Shown: positions 1 through 6,343 of the stretch, in pieces
Layout of the letters: each line of letters begins with the position of its first letter
Position numbering within the stretch: position 1 is the first letter of the stretch
Notes under the pieces: model-generated
What the model saw: the letters and a program-made list of their open reading frames with translations, nothing else
Told to the model about the DNA's origin: nothing
The model's database searches: none
Source of the DNA: Dehalococcoidia bacterium
Lineage (GTDB): Bacteria > Chloroflexota > Dehalococcoidia > GIF9 > AB-539-J10
Direction of reading: 5' to 3'
Length of the DNA stretch: 6,727 nucleotides
Assembly: GCA_030606385.1 (NCBI GenBank)
Contig: JAUWGN010000057.1
Location: 1-6,727, forward strand
Translations under genes and position numbers: made by a program

Positions 1-1310
1 ATATCGGTTTGATAATAGAGAAAGAAGATGGGGGAAGCTATGATAGGTTTCGCAATCGGTTGATGTTTCCCATATGGGATATTAAGGGTCGTGTTATTGG
101 TTTTGGTGCCAGAGTATTGGATGACTCTCAACCTAAGTACACCAACTCCCCGCAGACACTCCTTTTTGATAAGGGAAGCAACTTTTATGGAATTGATAAA
201 GCTAAGGACATTATTAGAAAGGAAGATTTAGCTATAATTGTGGAGGGTTATATGGATGTCCTCGCCGCTCATCAAAATGGTTGGCAGAATGTGGTTGCCT
301 CCATGGGAATTGCTTTAACCGAGAAGCAAGTGAATATCCTTAAAAGGCTAACCAAGAATATAACTTTAGCCCTCGATGCGGACATGGCTGGTGAGGAAGC
401 TACCTTGCGGAGTGGGGAGATACTAGCTCGTTCTTTGGATAGAAAAGCGATTCCGGTTCCGCTATGGTCGGGATTGGTTAGATGCGAAAGTATGCTTGTC
501 GCTGAAATAAAGGTTATTCCTTTGCCCTCAGGTAAAGACCCTGCTGAAGTAATAATTGAAACCCCAAAGCTTTGGCAGGGCATGGTAACTCAAGCGTTGC
601 CCATATTGGAATTTGCTCTTGAGGCAGTGGTAAGCAAAGTCGATTTCAGCAAAGCTGAAGACAAATCGTTGGCAATACAGAAGTTATTACCTTTGCTTTA
701 TGAAGTGAAGGATCCTATAAGGCAAGCTCAATATGTGCAGAAGATGGCACATCTGTTGAAATTGGATAGACCCACATTGATGGCAGCGTTGAAGAAGATG
801 CGTGTCACGAAAAGGAAGCAATTGCTTGAAGTGAGTCACTCGCGTCTTTTCCGTCAACTCGCATCAAGTCCGATCGAGGAAATTTGTTTAGCATTATTGT
901 TTCAGCATCCTGAATATCGTGACGTAGTGCAGGAATTAACACCGGAGTTTTTCGTATACACAGAGAATCGCGAACTGTTTAATAAGTGGCAGCAATCTCA
1001 AAGCATTTCTGAACTCAAAGAGAAACTTGACACGAATCTATTAGAACATTTAAACTATTTGTTGAATAAAACTTTCCCACCTGAGGCTCAAAAAGGTGAT
1101 AGACAGCGTGAACTCGTTGATTGTGTTCTCCGGTTGCAAGAGAGGCATTCCAGAAGTTTAGAAGCTAAGAAGGAAGCAATACTTAATCTTGAGAGGGAGA
1201 CGCAAGGCATTGATGCAGAGCTTGCCAAATTGGAAGAGCAAGGAATAGCCTCCAGTCAAAGAATCAGAGAAATTCTCATCAAGCAGTCGAAAGCAGGAGG
1301 AACAAGGTGA
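1..1310 (+). CDS. dnaG: DNA primase DnaG, 3' portion (5' end outside window)
   Basis: Replicative primase that makes the RNA primers for Okazaki fragments and interacts with the replicative helicase. The frame is already open at base 3 and runs to a TGA at 1308-1310, so the gene enters from the left. The zinc-binding domain and part of the RNA-polymerase domain, roughly 190 residues by comparison with E. coli DnaG, lie outside. Visible motifs are SYDRFRNRLMFPI at about 36-74, the TOPRIM glutamate motif EGYMD at 243-257, and the acidic metal-binding motif DADMAG at 375-392. The insert between DADMAG and GKDPAEVI (about 430-545) is longer than in E. coli and resembles what I recall from Dehalococcoidia. 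The C-terminal part (about 870-1300) is a helical helicase-binding domain ending in a charged, coiled-coil-like segment. It lies 9 bases upstream of the sigma-factor gene, the usual dnaG-rpoD pairing. Identity is very secure. Confidence 0.97.
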   Translation, partial: IGLIIEKEDGGSYDRFRNRLMFPIWDIKGRVIGFGARVLDDSQPKYTNSPQTLLFDKGSNFYGIDKAKDIIRKEDLAIIVEGYMDVLAAHQNGWQNVVASMGIALTEKQVNILKRLTKNITLALDADMAGEEATLRSGEILARSLDRKAIPVPLWSGLVRCESMLVAEIKVIPLPSGKDPAEVIIETPKLWQGMVTQALPILEFALEAVVSKVDFSKAEDKSLAIQKLLPLLYEVKDPIRQAQYVQKMAHLLKLDRPTLMAALKKMRVTKRKQLLEVSHSRLFRQLASSPIEEICLALLFQHPEYRDVVQELTPEFFVYTENRELFNKWQQSQSISELKEKLDTNLLEHLNYLLNKTFPPEAQKGDRQRELVDCVLRLQERHSRSLEAKKEAILNLERETQGIDAELAKLEEQGIASSQRIREILIKQSKAGGTR

Positions 1311-1312
1311 GG
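1304..1312 (+). promoter_or_regulatory. Ribosome binding site of rpoD, overlapping the dnaG stop
   Basis: The purine stretch AAGGTGAGG spans the dnaG stop codon and ends 7 bases before the rpoD ATG at 1320. It can pair with the 3' end of 16S rRNA through GGTGA. A more canonical AGGAGG at 1295-1300 lies 19 bases from the ATG, which is too far for normal use. The arrangement implies translational coupling of rpoD to dnaG. The assignment of the exact pairing segment is an inference. Confidence 0.6.
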
Positions 1313-1319
1313 TTAATTT

Positions 1320-2750
1320 ATGGATTCTGGTAAGAGCGAAGTGACTAATGTAAATAATGAGGACGAAGAGGAGGAAGAAGAGTCACGTGGTGCTGGGGGG
1401 GAAGCTGAAGAGGAAGCTGTTGCAGTAGTCCCCCAAGGGGCTAGGGCGGAGATAGGGTTAGAAGAGCATGAAATAATTGATGATTCAACTCGTACGTATC
1501 TTCATGAAATCGGTAGGGTAAAGCTACTAAAAGCTGTTGAGGAAAAAAACCTAGCAAGGCTGATAGAGCGAGGCAGATACTTAGTTAAATTTGAGGATAA
1601 TTATTTTGATAAACAAGGACGATACCCCTCAGAAGTTGATACGGTACTTTACTTGCTTTCTCGGTTATCCCGAGCTTACCCCATTGGCAAGGTTGTTGGA
1701 AGGCATGCGGGCATTGGTTATTCAGATGGTGTGATAGGAACGATAAACAACCCTAAATTCCGTGCTGCCATTGATGATGAAATTAAGCCGGAGTTAGCCG
1801 AGGCAGTTGCTCAAGAGACGGATAAGAGAGTTTCAGCAGTAGAGGCCATAGTGGAACTTTCCTTAAGCAGTTCCCTTTTGCCGCCACAATCATTGTCTGT
1901 AATTGGGAAGAGGATTACTTTTAAAAGGATAAAAGGTCTGCTGGCTGATGAGGAGTTTATCTCCCATCTCAAGCAACATGCTGGTCAGTTCAGGGCTCAC
2001 TTTGATGAGGTGCAGAAAGAAGCTGAACGGGCGGAAAAGCACCTTACCGAAGCTAATTTGAGGTTGGTGGTCAGTATTGCCAAGAAGTATATTGGACACG
2101 GCATGTCCTTTCTTGACCTCATTCAGGAAGGAAACATCGGTCTTATGCGGGCTGTAGAGAAGTTTCAATATAGAAAGGGTTACAAATTTAGCACTTATGC
2201 TACTTGGTGGATCAGGCAAGGAATAACTAGAGCTATAGCTGATCAAGCGCGTACCATCCGTATCCCGGTACACATGGTGGAGACAATCAATAAACTGTTG
2301 CGAACAACCCGCCAGCTAACTCAAGAATACGGACATGAACCAAGCTATAAGGAAATTGCTGATTCTCTAAGTTTAACTCCTGAAAGAGTAGAAGAAATTA
2401 TAGACTTGTTTCACCATGAGCCTGTATCTTTGGAGACACCTGTAGGCGAAGATGAAGATAGTCGACTTGGTGATTTTGTTGAAGATCGGGCTAGCCCGGC
2501 GCCAACTGAGGTAGCCTCACAACAGCTACTGAAAGAGCAAGTGGATAAGGTGCTTGATGAACTCAGTGAGCGAGAAAAGAGAGTGATACAACTCAGGTTT
2601 GGGCTTAAAGATGGGCATCCTCGAACACTTGAGGAGGTGGGCAAAGAGTTTAGTGTAACTCGAGAGAGAATTCGCCAAATCGAAGCTAAAGCTTTGCGCA
2701 AGCTGCGCCATCCTCAACATAGTAGAAAGCTTAGGGATTATCTCGAATGA
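1320..2750 (+). CDS. rpoD: Primary RNA polymerase sigma factor (sigma-70 / SigA)
   Basis: Housekeeping sigma factor that directs RNA polymerase core to -35/-10 promoters. It has 476 residues, starting at ATG 1320 and ending with TGA at 2748-2750. The N-terminus is strongly acidic (residues 14-22 are nearly all Glu/Asp) and stands where region 1.1 would be. Region 1.2 covers about 54-88. A non-conserved region of roughly 145 residues (about 90-235) separates it from region 2. Region 2 includes the family signature DLIQEGNIGLMRAV (266-279) and the -10 recognition segment FSTYATWWIRQGITRAIADQ (290-309). Region 3 spans about 318-395. Region 4.2, the -35-binding helix-turn-helix, includes TLEEVGKEFSVTRERIRQIE (436-455) and ends in KLRHP. 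These features mark a group 1 (essential) sigma rather than an alternative factor. The downstream neighbour is convergent, with stop codons 2 bases apart. Confidence 0.97.
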   Translation: MDSGKSEVTNVNNEDEEEEEESRGAGGEAEEEAVAVVPQGARAEIGLEEHEIIDDSTRTYLHEIGRVKLLKAVEEKNLARLIERGRYLVKFEDNYFDKQGRYPSEVDTVLYLLSRLSRAYPIGKVVGRHAGIGYSDGVIGTINNPKFRAAIDDEIKPELAEAVAQETDKRVSAVEAIVELSLSSSLLPPQSLSVIGKRITFKRIKGLLADEEFISHLKQHAGQFRAHFDEVQKEAERAEKHLTEANLRLVVSIAKKYIGHGMSFLDLIQEGNIGLMRAVEKFQYRKGYKFSTYATWWIRQGITRAIADQARTIRIPVHMVETINKLLRTTRQLTQEYGHEPSYKEIADSLSLTPERVEEIIDLFHHEPVSLETPVGEDEDSRLGDFVEDRASPAPTEVASQQLLKEQVDKVLDELSEREKRVIQLRFGLKDGHPRTLEEVGKEFSVTRERIRQIEAKALRKLRHPQHSRKLRDYLE

Positions 2751-2752
2751 GT

Positions 2753-4093
2753 CTACTTGAAGGGAATACCAAACATACTGGTCATATTCTTGGATGGTTT
2801 TCCCCGCATTAGCGATTTGGTCAGTTTCTGCATCTGGTAGAATTGATTAAGCATTTGGTTAATGTCTTGAGGTGTGGTACCACTCCCCCGAGCGATTCGA
2901 CGCCTTCGACTACCATTGAGGACGTGTGGATTGTGCCGTTCTTCAGTAGTCATGGAGAGGATAATTGCCTCTATTTTTCTTAAGCGTTTTTCTCCGTCAT
3001 CGGCGGGGATATAAGAAGTGAATTTGGAAAAGCCTGGTAACATCTCAATTAAGCTCGTTAAAGGTCCCATCTTACGCATTTGATGTAATTGCTCAAGAAG
3101 GTCGTTAAGGTCAAAGCTAGTGGTGCGCATTTTCCTTTCCAGTTCCTTGACTTGTTGCTGGTTATAGGTACTTTCAGCGTGCTCAATGAAGCTGAGCATA
3201 TCTCCCATACCCAATACACGGGATGCAAAACGGTCAGGATAAAAAGGCTCAAGGGCAGTTATTTTCTCCCCAGTGCCCAGAAACTTTATGGGCACTCCGG
3301 TGACAAACCTGATGGAGAGAGCTGCTCCGCCTCTTGCATCGCCATCCAACTTTGTCAAGACAAGCCCGGTAAGTCCGATTCGACCGTGAAATTCTTGAGC
3401 CACTCTTACAGCCTCCTGCCCGGTCATGGCATCTACAGTAAGTAATACTTCTGATGGCTGTAGCTTGGATTTAATGTCAGCTAATTCTTGCATCATAGCG
3501 TCATCGATGTGGAGTCGTCCTTGGGTATCAACAACCACCCAGTTTGTAGCTGTTTGTTTGGCTTGTTTTAGGGCGTTGCTACAAATGGTTATTGACGATG
3601 CACTGGCATCTTCGCTATACACAGGGATATTTTGCTGTTTGCCTAATAGCTTGAGTTGTTCAATGGCAGCAGGTCGGCGGGTATCAGCAGCTACCAGTAG
3701 CGGATATTGCCCCAAATTCTTAAGGTGAAAAGCCAGCTTAGCTGCCGTCGTGGTTTTGCCAGAGCCTTGTAATCCAACAAGCAAAGCAATTGCTGGGGGA
3801 TGAACAATTGAGGCGAGTTTGCTTGGTTCATGTCCCAAGATGCCAATTAGTTCTTCATAAACGATTTTGATAACTTGCTGGGCTGGTGTTAGACTTTGCG
3901 ACACTTCTCTGCTGACAGCGCGCTCTCTTATCACGGATAGGAACTCCTTTACCACCTTGAAATTCACGTCGGCTTCCAAAAGCGATAATCGCACTTCTCG
4001 CAGAGCAGTATCGATATCCTTCTCACTGAGCTTGCCTTTGCCGCCAAGTTCGTGAAATATTTTGGTTAACTTTTGAGTTAAAACCTCTAACAT
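2753..4093 (-). CDS. ffh: Signal recognition particle GTPase Ffh (SRP54)
   Basis: GTPase subunit of the signal recognition particle. It binds signal sequences and 4.5S/SRP RNA and delivers ribosome-nascent-chain complexes to FtsY at the membrane. The 446 residues carry the full N-G-M layout. The N domain (1 to about 95) includes LLEADVN (38-44). The P-loop is GLQGSGKTT (107-115), DTRRPAA is at 137-143, TKLD at 247-250, and GTGEKITALEPF at 273-284. The M domain (about 325-446) contains the RNA-binding motif RIARGSG (399-405). The G3 motif reads DTQGR (189-193), whereas bacterial Ffh usually has DTAGR. The ATG start at 4091-4093 is supported by the family-typical N-terminus. No good Shine-Dalgarno precedes it, and the stop of the upstream gene is only 9 bases away, which suggests coupling. 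No SRP RNA gene is visible nearby. Confidence 0.97.
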   Translation of the reverse strand: MLEVLTQKLTKIFHELGGKGKLSEKDIDTALREVRLSLLEADVNFKVVKEFLSVIRERAVSREVSQSLTPAQQVIKIVYEELIGILGHEPSKLASIVHPPAIALLVGLQGSGKTTTAAKLAFHLKNLGQYPLLVAADTRRPAAIEQLKLLGKQQNIPVYSEDASASSITICSNALKQAKQTATNWVVVDTQGRLHIDDAMMQELADIKSKLQPSEVLLTVDAMTGQEAVRVAQEFHGRIGLTGLVLTKLDGDARGGAALSIRFVTGVPIKFLGTGEKITALEPFYPDRFASRVLGMGDMLSFIEHAESTYNQQQVKELERKMRTTSFDLNDLLEQLHQMRKMGPLTSLIEMLPGFSKFTSYIPADDGEKRLRKIEAIILSMTTEERHNPHVLNGSRRRRIARGSGTTPQDINQMLNQFYQMQKLTKSLMRGKPSKNMTSMFGIPFK

Positions 4094-4102
4094 CGCTTTA
4101 TA

Positions 4103-5170
4103 TCAGCTTTCCCATACGATTTTTAATAGAGAGAGTAAGTCCATGTCCTCCAGGGTATTGACCACTACGTTGGCTTCAATCATGCTCTGTTGGGGATGGC
4201 TATGGTTTACCGCTAGACATTTCATACCGGCAGCTTTAGCTCCCTTAACACCAAGGGGGGAATCTTCAATTACGAGGCAATTCCTGGGATTGGTTCCCAA
4301 CTTTTGGGCAGCCAGGGAATATATCTCAGGGCTAGGTTTGCTTTCCGCTACCTCGTGACCTGAGACTATACAATCGAAATATTCCTCTATATTAAGTTCA
4401 CTGATAATTAAATCGATATTTTCCTTCGGTGCTGAGGAAACCAAAGCCATTTTTAAATTCCCCTTCAGCATGTCTAATAGTCTGGATGCGCCAGGTAATA
4501 GCTTGACCTTTCCTTTTATCTTATCGCGGAATTCCAGCTCTTTTTCCTGCACTATGCTCTTGATGTCCTCCTCAAGTATGTTCTGCCCTAAAATGCTACG
4601 AACTATGAAGTCGTTTCTAGAGCCAAAAAGCCTGATGAAATCCTCCTCGCTGAACTTTACTCCCCTTCTGGAAAAGACTTCTTGCCAGGCAGCGAAATGG
4701 AAAGAAGCAGAATCAACCAGCACGCCATCCATATCCCACATAATCGTTATTCTTGTTTTCCCGACTATGTAAAACAAGGAGGTGTTTTCGGCTATGATTG
4801 TGCCATCTTTAAGAGTCAGCATCCCCTTTGCTTTGGCTACTCTATGTGTTTTTCGGGTAACTTGAGCAGAGATTTGGATTGGCTCACCAACTGGTGCAGG
4901 ATGTCTAAATTTCACCTCGCTCGTCCCAGTAACACAATCAAGCCCATGGCAGAGTATAGCGTAAACATTTGCCTCATCGAGAATAGTGTAAAGAATGCCA
5001 CCGTGGGTAAAGCCCGTCCATCCTTCGTGAAACTGCTGTGGAGTGAATTCGCTTTTGATTTTCTCACCATCATAAACAAATTCTAGCTTCAACCCGATAG
5101 GGTTATTTTGACCACAAGCAAAGCAGAATCCTCCCGTGTATTCTACTTCTTTAAGGCTTCGTTTTCGCAT
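4103..5170 (-). CDS. Fused PaaI-type hotdog thioesterase and HAD (beta-phosphoglucomutase-like) hydrolase
   Basis: A 355-residue two-domain protein. Residues 1 to about 136 resemble PaaI/4HBT hotdog thioesterases, which hydrolyse acyl-CoA thioesters. They show the subfamily opening CFACGQNNPIGL (16-27), the HGG motif (56-58) followed by acidic D65/E66 in the catalytic helix, and the strand SEVKFRHPAPVGEPI (84-98). After a very short linker, residues 145-355 form a HAD hydrolase of the beta-phosphoglucomutase-like branch. Motif I is WDMDGVLVDS (145-154, nucleophile D146 and D148), motif II Ser is in LVSSAP (243-248), motif III Lys is in ESKPSPE (276-282), and motif IV is IEDSPLG (301-307). All four HAD motifs are intact, so both halves look active. 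An ATG exists at the HAD start (4739-4741, residue 144) but has no ribosome binding site, and the frame is open throughout. The start at 5170 overlaps tsaB by 20 bases and has a strong ribosome binding site. The substrates of both domains are unknown. Confidence 0.88.
   Translation of the reverse strand: MRKRSLKEVEYTGGFCFACGQNNPIGLKLEFVYDGEKIKSEFTPQQFHEGWTGFTHGGILYTILDEANVYAILCHGLDCVTGTSEVKFRHPAPVGEPIQISAQVTRKTHRVAKAKGMLTLKDGTIIAENTSLFYIVGKTRITIMWDMDGVLVDSASFHFAAWQEVFSRRGVKFSEEDFIRLFGSRNDFIVRSILGQNILEEDIKSIVQEKELEFRDKIKGKVKLLPGASRLLDMLKGNLKMALVSSAPKENIDLIISELNIEEYFDCIVSGHEVAESKPSPEIYSLAAQKLGTNPRNCLVIEDSPLGVKGAKAAGMKCLAVNHSHPQQSMIEANVVVNTLEDMDLLSLLKIVWES
4752..4788. repeat. Overlapping inverted repeats at the thioesterase-HAD junction
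   Basis: Three short arms form two alternative, mutually exclusive stem-loops. CTTGTTTT at 4752-4759 pairs with AAAACAAG at 4771-4778 (8 bp, 11-base loop). AAAACA at 4771-4776 pairs with TGTTTT at 4783-4788 (6 bp). The second has loop AGGAGG on the plus strand, which is CCUCCU in the minus-strand mRNA. They sit exactly on the interdomain linker codons (residues about 128-140) of the fusion gene. Neither is followed by a T-run in the direction of transcription, so they are not a recognisable terminator. Whether they do anything is unknown; the arms are AT-rich and could be chance. Confidence 0.45.
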
Positions 5171-5858
5171 TATTTTTCCTCCTTTCTTTGGGCTTTGTTA
5201 TCTGGGGAGGGCGAAGATACATTGGCTGAAGCGTTGCAAGGTCATCTCGTTCTCCCCGACTGAGCCTTTGCCAACCCAGAGCAGCAAGGTAACCAGCTCG
5301 AGGTAACCTGGCGATGCTTTGTGGTATTATAGCTAATTCGCCCAGAGTTTGGTGTATTTCGTTTGCCATGTCACTGGAGATTTCGCCGCAAAAGAGTGTT
5401 TCTTGGTTGCTCTGGTCGCATAAAGTCCGGAGTGTGGTTAAGTGTTCTTCTTCCAACCGACACCAATGGTTATCTTCTTGTTGGTAAAGAGCAGTGGCAA
5501 TTTCCTGTCGGCTTGCTTTAAGGATAGGGCGTATCGGGAGTTTACTGTAACTGAATGGATAAGCTTCGACCTCTAATGTGCTTATGCCAAGCAGAGGAAT
5601 GTTCAAGGAGAGGGCTATTCCTTTTGCAACGCTTATTCCTACTCTCAAGCCATTGAAGCTTCCCGGACCTTTAGCCACGATAATTGCTTCAATAGAGCTT
5701 GGTTGTAATTTAGCCTGTTTGAGCAGATAAGATAGATTGGGTATCAATTCTACCGTGTGGTTATAAGTTGATTGCCAGGTTAGCTCAGATAGAAGTTCTC
5801 CTTTATGGGACAAAGCAGTGCTGGCAATATTGGAAGAGGTATCTATAGCCAGTTCCAT
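5151..5858 (-). CDS. tsaB: tRNA t6A37 biosynthesis protein TsaB (YeaZ)
   Basis: Non-catalytic, ASKHA-fold partner of TsaD in the complex that transfers threonylcarbamoyl to A37 of ANN-decoding tRNAs in the cytoplasm. It has 235 residues, the usual TsaB length. The N-terminal strand-turn MELAIDTSSN (1-10), the histidine segment YNHTVELIP (32-40) and the family hallmark GPGSFNGLRVGISVAKG (64-80) are clear. The C-terminal LQPMYLRPP (210-218) is also typical, followed by a basic tail rich in Lys and Arg. Where many TsaB proteins have DAR at the start of the second half, this one reads KAS (114-116, in PILKASRQEIATALY). ATG 5856-5858 lies inside the end of tsaE (16-base overlap), with AGGAG 5 bases upstream. 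The catalytic partner TsaD is not in the window. Confidence 0.93.
   Translation of the reverse strand: MELAIDTSSNIASTALSHKGELLSELTWQSTYNHTVELIPNLSYLLKQAKLQPSSIEAIIVAKGPGSFNGLRVGISVAKGIALSLNIPLLGISTLEVEAYPFSYSKLPIRPILKASRQEIATALYQQEDNHWCRLEEEHLTTLRTLCDQSNQETLFCGEISSDMANEIHQTLGELAIIPQSIARLPRAGYLAALGWQRLSRGERDDLATLQPMYLRPPQITKPKERRKNNAKTKP
5178..5186 (-). promoter_or_regulatory. Strong ribosome binding site of the thioesterase-HAD gene
   Basis: On the minus strand GAAAGGAGG ends 7 bases before the ATG at 5168-5170. It is a near-perfect Shine-Dalgarno lying within the last codons of tsaB, and it fixes the start of the fusion gene. It is the strongest ribosome binding site I see in the window. 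Confidence 0.8.
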
Positions 5859-6343
5859 GATTTCTCCTGGTTCAATCTTGACTTGAGTTTTTCCATCAAT
5901 TCTAGGTATCGTTCACCCTTAGGTTCGAGGTAAATGGAGCGTTCTGTCTCGGAATCGGGAACGTAATTTAGCGATATAACTAAATTTTCCTCAGGTAATG
6001 CTGAAGTTCCTTTCTCTGCCCATTCTACCACACAAACTCCATGGCCGTAGAGATATTCCTCAAGCCCCAGGTCGTTGATTTCCGCGATGTGGGTAAGGCG
6101 GTAGAAGTCAATATGGTATAGAGAGAGGGTGCCTCGATATTCCCTGATTATTACGAAGGAAGGACTGAAGGGATATTCCTTGATGCCCAGACCTTTACCA
6201 ATGCCCTGAACGAGGCAGGTCTTGCCAGTTCCCAGCTCACCGATGAGGAGGAAGATATCGCCTTGTTGGGCTAATTCGCCAAGGTGGCTTCCTAAAAGCT
6301 GAGTTTCCTCTGGGCTACGCGACCTCAGTCTTAAGGGCTTCAT
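5843..6343 (-). CDS. tsaE: tRNA t6A37 biosynthesis ATPase TsaE (YjeE)
   Basis: P-loop ATPase needed for multiple turnovers of the TsaB-TsaD threonylcarbamoyl-transfer complex in t6A37 tRNA modification. With the start chosen at ATG 6341-6343 it has 166 residues, the normal family size. Walker A is GELGTGKT (35-42), followed by SPSFVII (60-66, the switch-I-like segment), HIDFYRL (77-83) and the family motif VVEWAEKG (105-112). Another in-frame ATG at 6383-6385 would add 14 residues that match nothing in the family, and it has no properly spaced ribosome binding site. The chosen start begins MKPLRLRSRSPEETQLLG, in line with TsaE N-termini. It too lacks a strong Shine-Dalgarno. The gene overlaps the end of thiL by 29 bases and the start of tsaB by 16, so coupled translation is likely. 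Confidence 0.94.
   Translation of the reverse strand: MKPLRLRSRSPEETQLLGSHLGELAQQGDIFLLIGELGTGKTCLVQGIGKGLGIKEYPFSPSFVIIREYRGTLSLYHIDFYRLTHIAEINDLGLEEYLYGHGVCVVEWAEKGTSALPEENLVISLNYVPDSETERSIYLEPKGERYLELMEKLKSRLNQEKSWNWL
5864..5868 (-). promoter_or_regulatory. Ribosome binding site of tsaB inside tsaE
   Basis: AGGAG on the minus strand stands 5 bases before the tsaB ATG (5856-5858), within the last codons of tsaE. It supports the chosen tsaB start and the overlapping-gene arrangement. Confidence 0.7.

Noticed and set aside
1890..2273. A 127-codon minus-strand frame opposite sigma regions 2.1-2.4
   Set aside because: It is antisense to the most conserved part of rpoD; the sequence shows no domain and is explained by the codon structure of the real gene.
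2696..2708. Inverted repeat GCGCA-AGC-TGCGC near the end of rpoD, considered as a terminator
   Set aside because: The stem is only 5 bp, there is no T-run on either strand, and it encodes part of conserved region 4.2 (LRKLR), so protein coding explains it.
3426..3728. A 100-codon plus-strand frame opposite the Ffh G domain
   Set aside because: The opposite strand encodes the P-loop and G3 regions of Ffh. The antisense product is a Ser/Cys/Ala-rich low-information sequence typical of a shadow.
4097..4126. Promoter-like TTAAAA then 18 bases then TATAAA on the minus strand just before ffh
   Set aside because: The expected transcription start would fall in or after the ffh start codon, and the -35 match is poor; AT-rich chance similarity is more likely.
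4682..5086. A 134-codon open frame on the plus strand opposite the thioesterase half of the fusion gene
   Set aside because: It lies entirely antisense to a gene with clear family motifs, has no family resemblance itself, and no convincing ribosome binding site; it is a shadow frame.
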